A stretch of 64,000 bases of DNA from Yponomeuta sedellus (taxonomy: Eukaryota > Arthropoda > Insecta > Lepidoptera > Yponomeutidae): contig OW203723.1 in the NCBI GenBank assembly GCA_934045075.1, positions 24,703,615 through 24,767,614 on the forward strand. The letters run 5' to 3'. A program made the translations under genes and the position numbers. This document shows positions 1-8,906 of the stretch, piece by piece (the stretch's first letter is position 1; every line of letters starts with the position of its first letter). The notes under the pieces are model-generated. The model was not told the DNA's origin and did not search any database. It worked only from the letters and a program-made list of their open reading frames with translations.

Positions 1-100
1 AGCAATAAGGCCGCCAATTGTATTATGTACATTTTTGATTATTTTGTATTTGTTGTTTTTCCAGTGTACAATAACGAATATTCTTATCTTATGTTACATA
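1..100 (+). mobile_element. LINE 3' tail (tail-A family)
   Basis: Begins AGCAATAAGGCCGCCAATTG and ends near a polyadenylation-like stretch and CTTATCTTAT. Almost the same sequence recurs at 40817-40905, and on the other strand at 41868-41930, so this is the 3' end of a dispersed retroelement, probably an RTE-like LINE. No coding part is attached. Confidence 0.6.
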
Positions 101-114
101 GAAATTGTTACATT

Positions 115-178
115 AAATTACATTATATATTGACATTCAACAAACAGAATTCGTAAATTCTTTACGTTGCTATAAAGT
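115..178 (+). mobile_element. Jockey/CR1-like LINE tail fragment
   Basis: A short piece with GACATTCAACAAACAGAAT followed by AAATTCTTTACGTTG. It matches the 3' ends at 42535-42690, 45955-46115, 8990-9070 (minus) and 51655-51790 (minus). It is a truncated copy of the LINE whose reverse-transcriptase end is at 9547-10123. Confidence 0.5.
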
Positions 179-295
179 TTTGTTTTTTTTTTCATTCCTG
201 GGACACAATACCCTATAAGCAGAAAGCGTAGGCACAGTAATAGGGTCTCATTAGCATGCTTCAAGTACGGAGCTCTGACTATTCTGCGTTTGCAG

Positions 296-376
296 TCATC
301 ATCGTCTGCGGCGGAGCACAATGTCTTCAGTCATCCGAAGGAATTCTACGGGCCGCCTCAAATCGCTGACAATACG
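296..376 (+). CDS. Rpgrip1l: RPGRIP1L-like gene, internal exon (first in window)
   Basis: This is an 81-bp open segment between an acceptor (GCGTTTGCAG) and a donor (ACG|GTACTC). It encodes 27 residues starting SSSSAAEHNVFSHPKEFYG, a polar linker-like stretch. No domain is recognisable. I assign it to the same gene as the downstream exons because it leaves phase 0, which fits the next exon at 2395, and because RPGRIP1L proteins have long poorly conserved linkers before the last C2 domain. Upstream exons with the coiled coils and the earlier C2 domains would lie before this window. A chance open segment is the main alternative, since the donor is only moderate (GTACTC). Confidence 0.5.
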
Positions 377-416
377 GTACTCAGTTATTCACTCAGTAGT
401 ACTCAGCTACTGAGCA

Positions 417-490
417 CTGATAGCCAGAGGTTGCGGGTTCTAATCCCGGCATGGGTGAAATTTTTAGCCTCTAATTAGGTTTTTAAAGTA
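417..490 (+). mobile_element. SINE-A fragment (tRNA-derived)
   Basis: Contains GATAGCCAGAGGTTGCGGGT and a B-box-like TTCTAATCCC, followed by the family tail TTTTTAGCCTCTAA. It is a truncated copy of the SINE that is fuller at 2748-3085 and 5366-5675. It lies in the intron just after exon 296-376. Confidence 0.6.
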
Positions 491-647
491 GTCAGCTACT
501 CACAACAGAAAATCAGCCATTCTCGTATCAGAAGACTCTTCTTCCAGTTTCTTGATCTAGGGTTGTCATATGGTATCAGGAGATGAACGTAGGTTAGAAA
601 ATAGAAATCACATCTTAGTTTTTGTATGTCCTAGTATATTGTAGGAT

Positions 648-965
648 GATATCAACCCTCTGTATGTCCCCACTCCTGGGGCACGGGTCTCTCCCTGCAT
701 CACTGGAAGGTTAGGCCGTATTTAACCAAGCGGCTAAGTCCGGGTTGGTGGAGGATTGTAAGACAGTGGGAGGCCTTACTGTCACAAGTTATCAAGCTGC
801 TCATAAGGCCTCTGACATGGCATAACAACTGCCATTACATGACAGCGGGTGCCAGTGGCTTAACCTGCCTTGCGAAGCAAGCGCTCGGAAAAAAATGGCT
901 TAAGTCACGCGACGGTCACCCGTCCAGCACCCGACCGCGCCAGTGGTTGCTTAGCTCAAGTGCTC
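648..965 (-). mobile_element. 5S-rRNA-derived SINE, reverse orientation
   Basis: Contains the family body (GTCCGGGTTGGTGGAGGATT, then AAGGCCTCTGACATGGC and CCTTGCGAAGCA) and ends in GACCGCGCCAGTGGTTGCTTA, the reverse complement of the eroded 5S head. Other copies keep a clearer 5S head (8209, 30383, 46610). Confidence 0.7.
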
Positions 966-1140
966 TTAGCTTCAAACTAAGTTGTAGAGGAACCTATATA
1001 ATACAAATTTACAGTATGTATTGGTTTAGCGTCACTTTTTTTATAATTAGTATAATATTACTTCTCAGTGTGAAGGTCTAAGGATGCAGTAGGTACTTAC
1101 TTTGTCTATTTACATCTGTTTGCTTTTAAATTTTACCTGA

Positions 1141-1425
1141 TGCTGAGTGCGAGTTTTTTAACTACTCGATCGCGTTAACGTAAACTCATATTTCTATGGC
1201 ATCGAGGAAGCGCCACCTAGCGACAAGTATGGAAATTAAAATTGCTGAGTGCGAGTTGTAATGGTTTACGTAGAGAAGTGAACACGTTTACCAGCCGAAA
1301 CACGAATAAACGCGAGTGCGAGTTGTACTGTGACAGCGTTTTGCCAGTTCGAACGGTTAACTTACTCATATCGATTAAAGCGGTTATTCGATTGGATCTG
1401 TCAAACTCGCACTAAGCACTCAGCA
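1141..1425. mobile_element. MITE-1 with TGCTGAGTGCGAGTTT ends
   Basis: The left end TGCTGAGTGCGAGTTT faces an imperfect inverted copy at the right end (AAACTCGCACTAAGCACTCAGCA). The left-end motif is repeated internally near 1243 and, in part, near 1310. It is a 285-bp AT-rich element with no coding capacity. I see no clear target-site duplication. Confidence 0.55.
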
Positions 1426-1430
1426 CTTGT

Positions 1431-1924
1431 GTCTGTTTCTTCACCTTACATAAAATAAAATAAAAGTGATTGATTCTAATCACTCGGTTCCACAAGGCCA
1501 CAAGCGCTTCTTCAATCTCTTCTAGTGTATGAAATGAACCTTGAATAACACGTTCATTTGCTTATATTCTATGTTAAGTGCTGGCTAAACAAAGTGCAAC
1601 TTATTGTAATAATGAGGCTACACATCCGCTATTTTACTCTCTTTTCAAGTAAGTCTTAAACGGCACATAACTCTTCAATTAGACCAAAAAATATTTTAGT
1701 ATATTTTTTGAGGACCTAACAGCAACATAAAAATATATTTTAAAACTTTATTTTCCCAAACAGCCAAAAACGCGGTCAGCCATTTTTGTCTATGGTTTGA
1801 AGTCCAAAAAATTGTAAACAAAGTTTGACATTCAATTTTCTGTAAGTGATCTCTATGAGCATAGTGAAATAACAACAACGCAACCATGATTTCATCGAAT
1901 TTATATCCAAAATATACCAATTAT
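1431..1924. other. Intronic AT-rich DNA, nothing recognised
   Basis: Intron of the RPGRIP1L-like gene. I see no splice-bounded open segment, RNA gene or repeat that recurs elsewhere in the window. Confidence 0.4.
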
Positions 1925-2105
1925 CATTATTGCATTGTTCGAGAATGAAAAAACATGTCAATAAAGACCCCCGGGAAGTTGTGGATTCGTGTACCCAGTG
2001 AAATTAACATTCGAAAAACTTGGCTCAAACTTGCCAAAAGAGACCCCGACTCTTTATAAATTGAAACTCGGGTGTATTTATGTGAAGATCACTTTGATGT
2101 AAGTC
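1925..2105 (+). pseudogene. THAP zinc-finger remnant 1
   Basis: Reading from about 1931, the translation has CIVRE, then a stop, PGKLWIRVPSE, KTWLKLAKRDPDSL, a second stop, and RVYLCEDHFDV. The spacing of the Cys start, the central Trp and the Cys-x2-His (CEDH) followed by F matches the C2CH THAP domain. THAP domains bind DNA and are found in P-element-like transposases and domesticated proteins. Two in-frame stops (at 1946 and near 2058) show that it is dead. No transposase core is visible nearby, so it is an isolated remnant inside the RPGRIP1L-like intron. Confidence 0.65.
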
Positions 2106-2394
2106 CTATAATAATCAATGTCCACTGGCTCTGGCTGAAAGATTTTTGTTTACATACTTTAGATGGTTTCAAGATGGCGGATAGCGTTACGAATTAAAGG
2201 AGGATTTTTTTTTACTTTGCTAATTTTGCAGCTATCCTATATTGATTTTGCTAAGCCAAATCAATATATTTCGGTTTCTTGCGTTAAATACTATAGGAAA
2301 TATTCATTTATCGCGTCAAATTTGATACGTGTCAAATAGCGGATTCATAATATTAAGACTCATTCGTTGAGTTAAGGGCTTATTTTCTCCCTAG

Positions 2395-2508
2395 GCAAAG
2401 GACGAGGAATTTCGGGAAAGTCTCGAGAAACGCACGCAGCCAACTCTTGACAGTGGTAAGGCTAGCGACTACCTCCGTAGCGACTTGGCCAGCGTGGGCG
2501 GAGAAGCG
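2395..2508 (+). CDS. Rpgrip1l: RPGRIP1L-like gene, internal exon
   Basis: A 114-bp exon (38 codons, phase 0 to 0) with a pyrimidine-rich acceptor (TTTTCTCCCTAG) and a strong donor (GCG|GTGAGT). It encodes AKDEEFRESLEKRTQPTLDS followed by a Lys/Ser/Asp-rich stretch ending SVGGEA. The composition is charged and probably disordered. GC content is well above the flanking intron, as expected for an exon here. It is joined to its neighbours by phase and strand rather than by a domain hit. Confidence 0.7.
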
Positions 2509-2600
2509 GTGAGTGACTTCTAACTATCCTTCCCCTTTAAAAAAATCATACAGTGAACCCATCGTTAGAAACAGCATTTTCTTACTCTTTTGGGTTAAAA

Positions 2601-2715
2601 AGCTATTTAGAGGCTAAAAATTCCACCCATGCCGGGATTCGGACCCGGAATTTTTAGCCTCTAAATAAGTTTTTAAATTTGTCCTTAGCACACGGGTTAG
2701 TGCATTAAAAATAAA
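2601..2715. mobile_element. SINE-A inverted-junction fragment
   Basis: A minus-oriented SINE-A head (AGGCTAAAAATTCCACCCAT, then GCCGGGATTCGGACCCGG) runs directly into the plus-oriented tail AATTTTTAGCCTCTAAATAA. The two halves can form a hairpin. The structure suggests two copies joined head to head with a deletion. Confidence 0.6.
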
Positions 2716-2797
2716 AATAGTATAATCATGTGGGTACAGCGTTATCATAGTGCATTAAAAATAAAAATAGTATAATCATGTGGGTACAGCGATATCA
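2698..2797 (+). repeat. 50-bp tandem duplication of the SINE-A tail
   Basis: Two adjacent copies (2698-2747 and 2748-2797) begin TAGTGCATTAAAAATAAAAA and share ATCATGTGGGTACAGCG. They differ at only a few positions, so the duplication is recent or gene-converted. Confidence 0.8.
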
Positions 2798-3085
2798 TTC
2801 CGATGTAAAAACCTATCTGCAATGTAGGTAGTCGGGGCTGTAAGTGATGCAATTTACTTCAGCCAGATGTCGCTGCCTGTGCGTAATACAGAGAATAGTG
2901 TAAAGAGGTTCGAAATTTCACTGATGCCGGTGAGTCGCCCATTGGCTCAGTTGGAAAGAGCGCTTGCACGGATAGCCAGAGGTCGCGGGTTCGAATCCTG
3001 GCATGGGTGGAATTTTTAGCCTCTAGATAGGTTTTTAAATTTGTCCTTAGCACGGGTTAATGCATAAAAATAAAAATAGTATAAT
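2748..3085 (+). mobile_element. SINE-A, near full length
   Basis: The tRNA-like part (about 2935-3010) has an A-box-like TGGCTCAGTTGGAAAGAGCG and a B box GGTTCGAATCC. The anticodon-arm region GCACGGATAGCCAGAGG is retained. The family tail TTTTTAGCCTCTAGATAGG and GTGCATTAAAAATA motifs flank it. tRNA-derived SINEs are transcribed from the internal A and B boxes by RNA polymerase III and mobilised by LINE enzymes. Confidence 0.7.
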
Positions 3086-3495
3086 ATTTTGGGTTACCTC
3101 AAAAAGAAAAACGGAACCTTTATAGAATCTATTCGTCCGTTCGTCTGTCAAGCTCTCGGAAACTCGTGAAGGTTATAGAGCTGAAATTAATATCGTATAG
3201 TCTCGTCTACAGTTCCTTGAAATGGTGAAAAATTCAAAACGTATATTTCGATACATAAGGGAATCAAAATTCATAGCATACTTCCCGTTGACGAAGAACA
3301 ATCTGGGAAGTGCTGTCGTCTTATGCATTTGTAATTAAATCATACAAAAAATTTTCTTTGAAGTTCGGGAATAGATCTGAAAAAACTTCCGAGACTCGAT
3401 TTCTAAACTATTTATAACGTGTAATTATCTACCTAGAAATTTGTGCGGGGCACTTGGCGCGCAAGTCCGACTTGCACTTGGCCGGTTTTTTTATA
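3086..3495 (+). mobile_element. Unclassified dispersed repeat ending CTTGGCCGGTTTTTT
   Basis: Starts near TACCTCAAAAAGAAAAACGG and ends GTCCGACTTGCACTTGGCCG followed by a T run. I recognise this end as a very common insect repeat terminus, but I cannot assign a class. No coding content is seen. Confidence 0.45.
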
Positions 3496-4590
3496 TAATC
3501 CGAGATGACGTCAGCAAAACGTGGTCCCCATAGTTTCCTAGGTATATGTAGGTACATGTAATGGTTTGTGGCGTAACAATAATATGACATTCACTTCAGC
3601 ATAGAGTCAATGACCAGTTTTATCTCTGCCCTTACCTTTAGCGTGAAACTATTTTCAACAAACAAATGAACCGTTGCTTTGTTTACACGATTGTTTCTTC
3701 CTTTCATGTAATCTACCAATGTCTCAATCCAGGGCATTCGTCAGTCCAACTAACGAAATACCATCTCTCGATTTTTGTTTCTATTATGTAACGCATTCTA
3801 AATACATCTGGGGTACAGTGCTACACAAGAAATAAGTCTCGCGGATGTACCTGCGCAGATGACCAAATTTTGGATGTGCGGCAAGTTGATCGACCAATCA
3901 GATAGTTTCATTTTATGGCAGGCCGCGCGCCTTTGTTGCTATTGGTTGATTCAACATCATCGATGCAGGTGACTATTAGTTTGGCAATATTAGCGTGAGC
4001 GAAATAGGTAGCGCTACTGCGGCAATCAATTCTGCACCTTAACCGTATCGGTTAAAGATCATGTTGAATGCACTTGTAGCTTTGGGTACTTTCGTTACAC
4101 TTCTTCCTAGTCTGCGCGAACGTAGATTCCCGAAGGGACTTTTATGGTGTGTAGTACTGTACCCTGGCCAACATCAGCGAGGCCCTAACGCTGATTGGCG
4201 GATCCTTTCACCACGATAGCTTGCCATCGACGCGACAGGGAAGAGTCGACGCTTTCGGCACAATGGGCATAATGTCTTCTACTTTCGTGACATCATCATC
4301 GTGTCGGAACCATGTTTTTGACACGAAAGAAGAAGACAGCACGAGCGTCGTCGTGTCGACTCTTCCTCAGCCTCTTCCACATCTCGTTCCGAAAACCGCC
4401 CAAATGCGATTGCGCTGGGTGATGCCTCCATGAGACCCTGCAGGCTGCACTGTCGAGCCATAAGGTAGACACGAAGAGGCGATTTGGTCAGCTCCACATC
4501 GGCACGAGATATCAGCGCCGTCGGGCAGGATCCCCCAAAAGGATTCCTGGGCAGGATTGACACGCTAAGAAGAATGTATTCATAACATTT
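3496..4590. other. Intronic DNA with unclassified repeat pieces
   Basis: The part 4150-4235 (GGCCAACATCAGCGAGGCCC, then TTCACCACGATAGCTTGCCATCG) recurs inverted at 26115-26190, so it belongs to a repeat. The segment 4230-4570 is GC-richer and open for 70-94 codons on both strands, but shows no recognisable domain and no convincing splice sites. Nothing else can be supported. Confidence 0.35.
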
Positions 4591-4595
4591 ACAGG

Positions 4596-4730
4596 CACAT
4601 AAATTGCTTCTGGCCCCACACTAGGATACCCTGTGTCGTGGGAACAAGAAACAGCGACATCGCAAACATTTAAACAACCAAGACCTGGGGTTTTTGTTTT
4701 TGTCCCCAGCCGGGGTTCGAACCCGGAATC
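4596..4730 (-). mobile_element. SINE-B (tRNA-derived), reverse orientation
   Basis: Contains CTGGCCCCACACTAGGATAC, CACAGCGACATCGC-type spacing and CCCAGCCGGGGTTCGAACCC. These are the reverse complement of the SINE-B body and B box seen with a full head at 33585-33790. Confidence 0.65.
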
Positions 4731-4813
4731 TTTTGCATGGTAGTCATTTACATTCTGTTATCGACTTTCAGCAGAAAAAGGGTGCCCTTTATTTTTATTG
4801 TTTCTTGTTTCAG

Positions 4814-4868
4814 GACAACAATGACAGCTTCTTCGAGTTGCTACGAAATGATAAGTGGAGGCGAATGA
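4814..4868 (+). CDS. Rpgrip1l: RPGRIP1L-like gene, short internal exon
   Basis: A 55-bp exon between a good acceptor (TTTCTTGTTTCAG) and a strong donor (ATGA|GTAAGT). It encodes DNNDSFFELLRNDKWRRM plus one base. It enters in phase 0, matching exon 2395-2508, and leaves in phase 1, matching the exon at 6550. The residues have an amphipathic helix look, but I assign no domain. Confidence 0.7.
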
Positions 4869-4894
4869 GTAAGTTTATCTTCTATTCTATAATG

Positions 4895-5078
4895 TAAAAA
4901 TGAATCGCCGAATCTGTTGGTAAGCGCAAATCTCGAGAGCAGCTGAACCGATTTCGCTTGTTATTTTTTTGGAATATTCCTTGAAGTACGAGGATGGTTC
5001 TTACGGAGAGAAAAATAAAACAAAAATTAAAGAATCAACTGTTAGGCGGCACGAAGTTCGCTGGGTCAGCTAGTTAGA
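4895..5078 (-). mobile_element. Repeat-E (ACTAGCTGACCC family), reverse orientation
   Basis: Ends in GCTGGGTCAGCTAGTT, with TCTCGAGAGCAGCTGAACCG and CCTTGAAGTACGAGGATGG inside. The same element is at 21531-21712 (plus) and 51946-52115 (minus). It is non-coding, lies about 27 bp after an exon and is probably a non-autonomous transposon of unknown class. Confidence 0.6.
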
Positions 5079-5365
5079 TATACCTAAATGCTAATATTAT
5101 TAGTAAAATTCCTTATTGCATGTTTGCACATAGGCAAGTATAATGCTACTCAGCATTATCTAGTAGCTAATCTAAGTTGTGAAGACCAGATTATCAGGTC
5201 GTGGAACATACACTATTAAATATACTTGTAACGGTGCAAGCCTCTTCACACCATTTTTATTTCTTTTTCTATCTATCATTTTCAAATATTTCAATTACGT
5301 CACACATTCTTCGATTTCCCTCATTTTTATCACTACTACTTTACCCTTTGACCAGATCTGACTAA

Positions 5366-5675
5366 AAAACCTATTTAGAGGCTAAAAATTTCACCCATGC
5401 CGGGATTCGAACCCGCAACCTCTGGCTATCCGTATCAGCGCTCTACCAATTGAGCCAAAGGGCGACTCACGGCATCAGTGAAATTTCGAACCTCTTTACA
5501 ATATTCTCTGTATTACGTACAGGCAGCGACATCTGGCTTAAGCAAATTGCATTACTTACAGCCCCGACTATACCTACTTTTGCAGTTAGGTTTAACATCG
5601 GAACGATATCACTGTACCCACATGATAGATAGTTAGCACGGGTTAGTGCATTAAAAATAAAAATAGTGTAATCAG
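5366..5675 (-). mobile_element. SINE-A, near full length, reverse orientation
   Basis: Shows GGGATTCGAACCCGCAACC (B box), GCGCTCTACCAATTGAGCCA (A box), then the body GCAGCGACATCTGGCTTAAG and the tail TAGTGCATTAAAAATAAAAA. It is the best preserved copy in the window. Confidence 0.75.
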
Positions 5676-5679
5676 ATCT

Positions 5680-6549
5680 GACTATTTTACCTGCTTCTAC
5701 GTTTATCCGTTTTTATCTACAAATAAAGCCACAATTGAAGTCGTTCCAGTATTATTTATTATTATAAAAGTTATACAACCTTCCATACTGTTTAATTTAA
5801 TTCATGGATGGTATGGAATATCATGAATGGCATGAGTTAACATCATGTTTTTTAACCATATTTTATAACAATATACTTATTTAAAAAGATTGTTTTTTTT
5901 AAAGATATACCTACCTCTTTAATTAGCGGAGGTTCACTCATGCATCGTTTTCAGATCTACCGGACCTTTTCGCTATTTACTGCAATGATAATGATTTCAC
6001 AGTAAACCGCTCATTGTGGTAATTTTAAGTTCACTTAGATCAGGTTAGAGCTCTTTATTGTTCACACAAGACAAAAAAAAACGTGACGTACGTGTGTTTC
6101 ACCCAAGAGGGAGCCAATTCGCACGAATTATTTGTTAAGGCCTTAGCCATTTGTTAAGGCTTATGACTTTAATTCTACAGTCAAGCGACAGCCAAAATCT
6201 GTATTCTGAACGCCATGCTAGATTGAATTCGAATGAGAAAAGAAATGTCTAATGAGTCTGTCGAATAAAAATGTAACGTTTCCCGAACGCGTAGGTACCT
6301 GTCATTCATTGTACCATAACGAACTAACAGAATCTACGCTCTGGACAAGTTATCGAAATTTGAGTCAAATTTAACGGATTGACATTGTTTCATTAGCTGC
6401 ATAAAAACTGTAAAAAATTAAGAATGTACATACCATACCATAACCTGGTATGGTTATGGTATGGTACGTATTTTGGTTTACAAGTCAAATTTTTGAAAGC
6501 TCTCTTTCCTGTCGTCACTATGTTATAACTATCGTTCATTCTAACTTAG
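5680..6549. other. Intronic AT-rich DNA
   Basis: No gene or dispersed repeat recognised. A short imperfect palindrome of ACCATACCATAACC and GGTATGGTTATGGTATGG occurs near 6430-6468. Confidence 0.4.
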
Positions 6550-6717
6550 ATTATGAGGCACCAGAGCGGGACAGCGGGCGAGTCGACCCGGACAGCGGGC
6601 GAGTCAACCCGGACAGCGGACGAGCCGACCCGTACCGCGATAACACCAAGCGTATAGCCGTCCGGGATAACGAGGACCTGTATAAGCAGAGCTACCATGA
6701 CCAAAATACTTATAAAG
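6550..6717 (+). CDS. Rpgrip1l: RPGRIP1L-like gene, exon with coding minisatellite
   Basis: The acceptor is TTCTAACTTAG. The exon enters in phase 1, giving NYEAPERDSGRVDPDSGRVN and continuing RADPYRDNTKRIAVRDNEDL. Three 21-bp units (6570-6590, 6591-6611, 6612-6632) encode DSGR(V/A)(D/N)P. The 3' end is uncertain. The next exon needs phase 1 here, which favours a weak donor at 6717 (AAAG|GTTCCT) over the better-looking CCT|GTATAAG at about 6679, which would leave phase 2. AGC|GTATAG near 6650 is also phase 1. The product is highly charged and probably disordered. Confidence 0.65.
6570..6632 (+). repeat. 21-bp coding tandem repeat, three units
   Basis: The unit is GACAGCGGGCGAGTCGACCC plus G. 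The period is a multiple of three, so copy-number change keeps the reading frame. Units differ by one to four substitutions. Confidence 0.85.
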
Positions 6718-7049
6718 GTTCCTGCAATAATTTATAGAAAGACTTTTAGTTTCACTTGTATTTATAGTTTACGTTTACATAGTGTAAGTTTGTGGTTTTG
6801 ATAGCGTTGTATATTTGTTTTGTTTTGAACGGGTTTTTATTTAATTATTTAAATAAAATTCCGTCTGTATTTATATATTTATATAGAAATCCAATGATAT
6901 GACTATTTTTAATTTCCCCTACTACCCCTCTTTAATTTTTTTCTTGTCTCCGTCTGTGATTGCCTGAAAGAAATTGCTTTCAGTAGTAATGTAGCCAACT
7001 GTACTATATTTTGAAATATATAATTAATGCTCACAAAGTAGGTCAATAC

Positions 7050-7146
7050 TACTTGGCCCCCGTGGTGGTGTATGGCCTAACCCTCCTGCGATGCAGCAAG
7101 TGACCCGTCCCCCAGCAGTGGGGACATATAAAGGGTTGATACCAAT
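7050..7146 (+). mobile_element. 5S-derived SINE, 3' fragment
   Basis: Matches the 3' body of the family: CTTGGCCCCCGTGGTGG, GCGATGCAGCAAG, CCAGCAGTGGGGACATA. The 5S head is missing. It ends 57 bp before the exon at 7204. Confidence 0.65.
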
Positions 7147-7203
7147 CAAAGTCACGACTTTTGACTTGGTCGCTGGTTATGGAGATACGCTATTTATTTT
7201 CAG

Positions 7204-7280
7204 ACTCGCCGAAGTTGAGCGAGGCTAAGAAGGTCACGATCGGGCCCAATACTTACTCCTCTCTGGAGCTCTTGGCAGAG
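7204..7280 (+). CDS. Rpgrip1l: RPGRIP1L-like gene, exon leading into the last C2 domain
   Basis: The acceptor is TTATTTTCAG and the donor GAG|GTACGT. The exon enters in phase 1 and leaves in phase 0. After one split codon it reads SPKLSEAKKVTIGPNTYSSL then ELLAE, and joins directly to PSAGYQEISITV of the next exon. This is a linker entering the C-terminal C2 fold. The other two frames contain stops (for example TGA or TAA within the first nine codons), which fixes the frame. Confidence 0.75.
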
Positions 7281-7506
7281 GTACGTTTTGTTTTGACCCT
7301 GCTCTGATATTTGTTGAACAATCCCCCTTTCTTTAAACTTAAATGTTGGTAAGCACATACTTGACCTAATGGGGAGAAAAACTGCGTTTTTTATCCCGGC
7401 AGAGGGCGTATGATCGACGAGGCCTAAATAAACTGTCAAAGCTGTCTAACACCATATTTTTTTTTTGTTTACTTATTTGTTTTCTCGTATAGTTAACAAA
7501 ATAACG

Positions 7507-7660
7507 AACTGTACTGCACGTGGTTGTAAGAATAAAGGGATTCATATGTTTCCCAAGGATTCTAAAAGAAGAAAGTTGTAGGAAAAGGCCATGAGAAGAA
7601 AAAATTGGACAGCCTCTCAAAACAACTTTTTTACCAACAACAGAAGCTTTCCGTTTTATT
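7507..7660 (+). pseudogene. THAP zinc-finger remnant 2
   Basis: Translation from about 7507 gives NCTARGCKNKGIHMFPKDSK, then RRKL, a stop, and EKAMRRKNWTASQNNFF. The Cys-x4-Cys opening, the MFPKD motif and the Trp after a basic helix are typical of a THAP domain. The stop falls where THAP domains often carry Trp (R-x-x-W). Its C-terminal half, including the second Cys-x2-His pair, has decayed. It differs from remnant 1 at 1925, so the two are separate insertions or different families. Confidence 0.65.
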
Positions 7661-8208
7661 TACTCTTCCTTTAGCTGCGGCACGGTCATCATGGAGTACA
7701 TTTTGCTAGTAAATATTAAGAAAGAAAACAACACGAATATCAACAACATGCTAATGGCGGCGTATTGGGCCTACTCGCCGGTGGCGACATCTGGAATCAG
7801 CTTTGCGTTTTCCTCCCCATTCCGCAATCTCTGAATTGAATTCTTGTCGGACGACTAAGACCAGTTTTCTTCACATTTTTCAATTATATCTTTTCTATTA
7901 TTTTATGTTTTTGGTGGTTTATTTTGTTGTGTATTCGTTCGTCTTGTTTATGGTTCTTTTTCTATTTTTTTTAAATAATTTATATTTTATTTTTATTTTT
8001 ATATAACAATAGCTATGAACACACGAGATTTTTATATGTTACTTTGAGCGAGGAATTTTCAATAGACATACATTTTTTTATATCATGATTGGAAGTCACT
8101 CTGACCCTCAGGATACAGACTAGGCCTAGTATAAGGACCATCCTAGTGTTTGCTTTAAAATGGAGTAACTTTCGAGTTACTAAATCATTTACCTATTACC
8201 TATGAATC
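7661..8208. other. Intronic AT-rich DNA
   Basis: T-rich low-complexity sequence at 7870-8010. No gene, RNA or recurrent repeat recognised. Confidence 0.4.
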
Positions 8209-8568
8209 GCTCGCAGCCCCGGCTGCCTGAGAGATCTTTAACGATCACGAAGGTTAAACAACATAGGGCGCGATCAGTGCATGGATAGGTGACCGTCTAT
8301 GACTATCGCTAGTGCCATTTTTCCGAGCGGTTCCGTGCTTCGCACGGCAAGGTTAGCAGTTGGCGCCGACTGCCGTGCGTCGATAGATGGCAGTCGTTAA
8401 GACAAGTTAGAGGCCTTAGGGCGCCTTGGAAACTTCTGACAGTAAGACCAGCCACTATTCTTACAAGCCTCCACCAATCCAAACTTGGCCCCCGTGGTAG
8501 ATTATGGCCTATAACTTCCTCAGGGAAGAGACCCGTGCCCCTCGATTGGGACATAATGGGTTATTACT
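8209..8568 (+). mobile_element. 5S-rRNA-derived SINE, near full length
   Basis: The head carries 5S-gene landmarks in order: CGATCACGAAGGTTAAACAA (A-box region), GGGCGCGATCAGTGCATGG, and GGATAGGTGACCGTC (intermediate element/C-box region). The family body follows: TTCCGAGCGGTTCCGTGCTT, the CAGTCGTTAAG segment, AGGCCTTAGGGCGCCTTG and a CTTGGCCCCCGTGGT region. 5S-derived SINEs (SINE3 type) use the internal 5S promoter with RNA polymerase III. Confidence 0.75.
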
Positions 8569-8687
8569 AAATAAATGCTATTCTATACATCGTTCACCAC
8601 ATTACCTTACTGGAGGTCTTTATCCAGCAGTTAATACATGCGTGCTGATGAATTGTATATATTGAAGTATTCCATTTCCGTCTCCAG

Positions 8688-8892
8688 CCTTCGGCAGGTT
8701 ACCAGGAGATCAGCATCACGGTGTTGTGGCTAGCCCTCGACGAGGGGAGCTCAGCCATGTGTGACCGCAGCATCCGGCGGCTGTACGTCGCCTACTCGTT
8801 CCTCGGCCACTCGGGCGCCGAACTCGAGACCCCCGTCAGCCTGCCGAAGCCGAAGAATCAAGCTGAGAAGTGCTACTTCGATTTTAAGAAGA
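8688..8892 (+). CDS. Rpgrip1l: RPGRIP1L-like gene, exon with start of C-terminal C2 domain
   Basis: The 205-bp exon has acceptor TTCCGTCTCCAG and donor AAGA|GTAAGTAAG, phase 0 to 1. It encodes GYQEISITVLWLALDEGSSA, then RSIRRLYVAYSFLGHSGAEL and ETPVSLPKPKNQAEKCYFDF. The pattern of an 'I-x-V-x-L' strand, 'LYVxYxFLG', 'ETPVSLPKP' and a final aromatic strand is what I recognise as the C-terminal RPGR-interacting domain of RPGRIP1/RPGRIP1L. These proteins scaffold the ciliary transition zone. Codon use is GC-rich compared with the introns. This exon is the strongest basis for naming the gene. Confidence 0.85.
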
Positions 8893-8906
8893 GTAAGTAA
8901 GTAGGC

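Noticed and set aside
2935..3010. Possible functional tRNA gene (A and B boxes present, similar at 5395-5465, 42350-42420 and 33583-33655).
   Set aside because: The same sequences recur with common SINE bodies and tails, the anticodon loop lacks a normal U33 context, and the stems have mismatches. They are tRNA-derived SINE heads.
4221..4563. Overlapping ORFs on both strands in a GC-richer block, considered as an exon of the RPGRIP1L-like gene.
   Set aside because: No acceptor and donor pair fits the phase chain (exon 2395-2508 leaves phase 0 and exon 4814 accepts phase 0 directly), and part of the adjacent sequence is a dispersed repeat.
8240..8310. Possible genuine 5S rRNA gene.
   Set aside because: Only part of 5S is recognisable, it is diverged, and it is always fused to the same SINE body.
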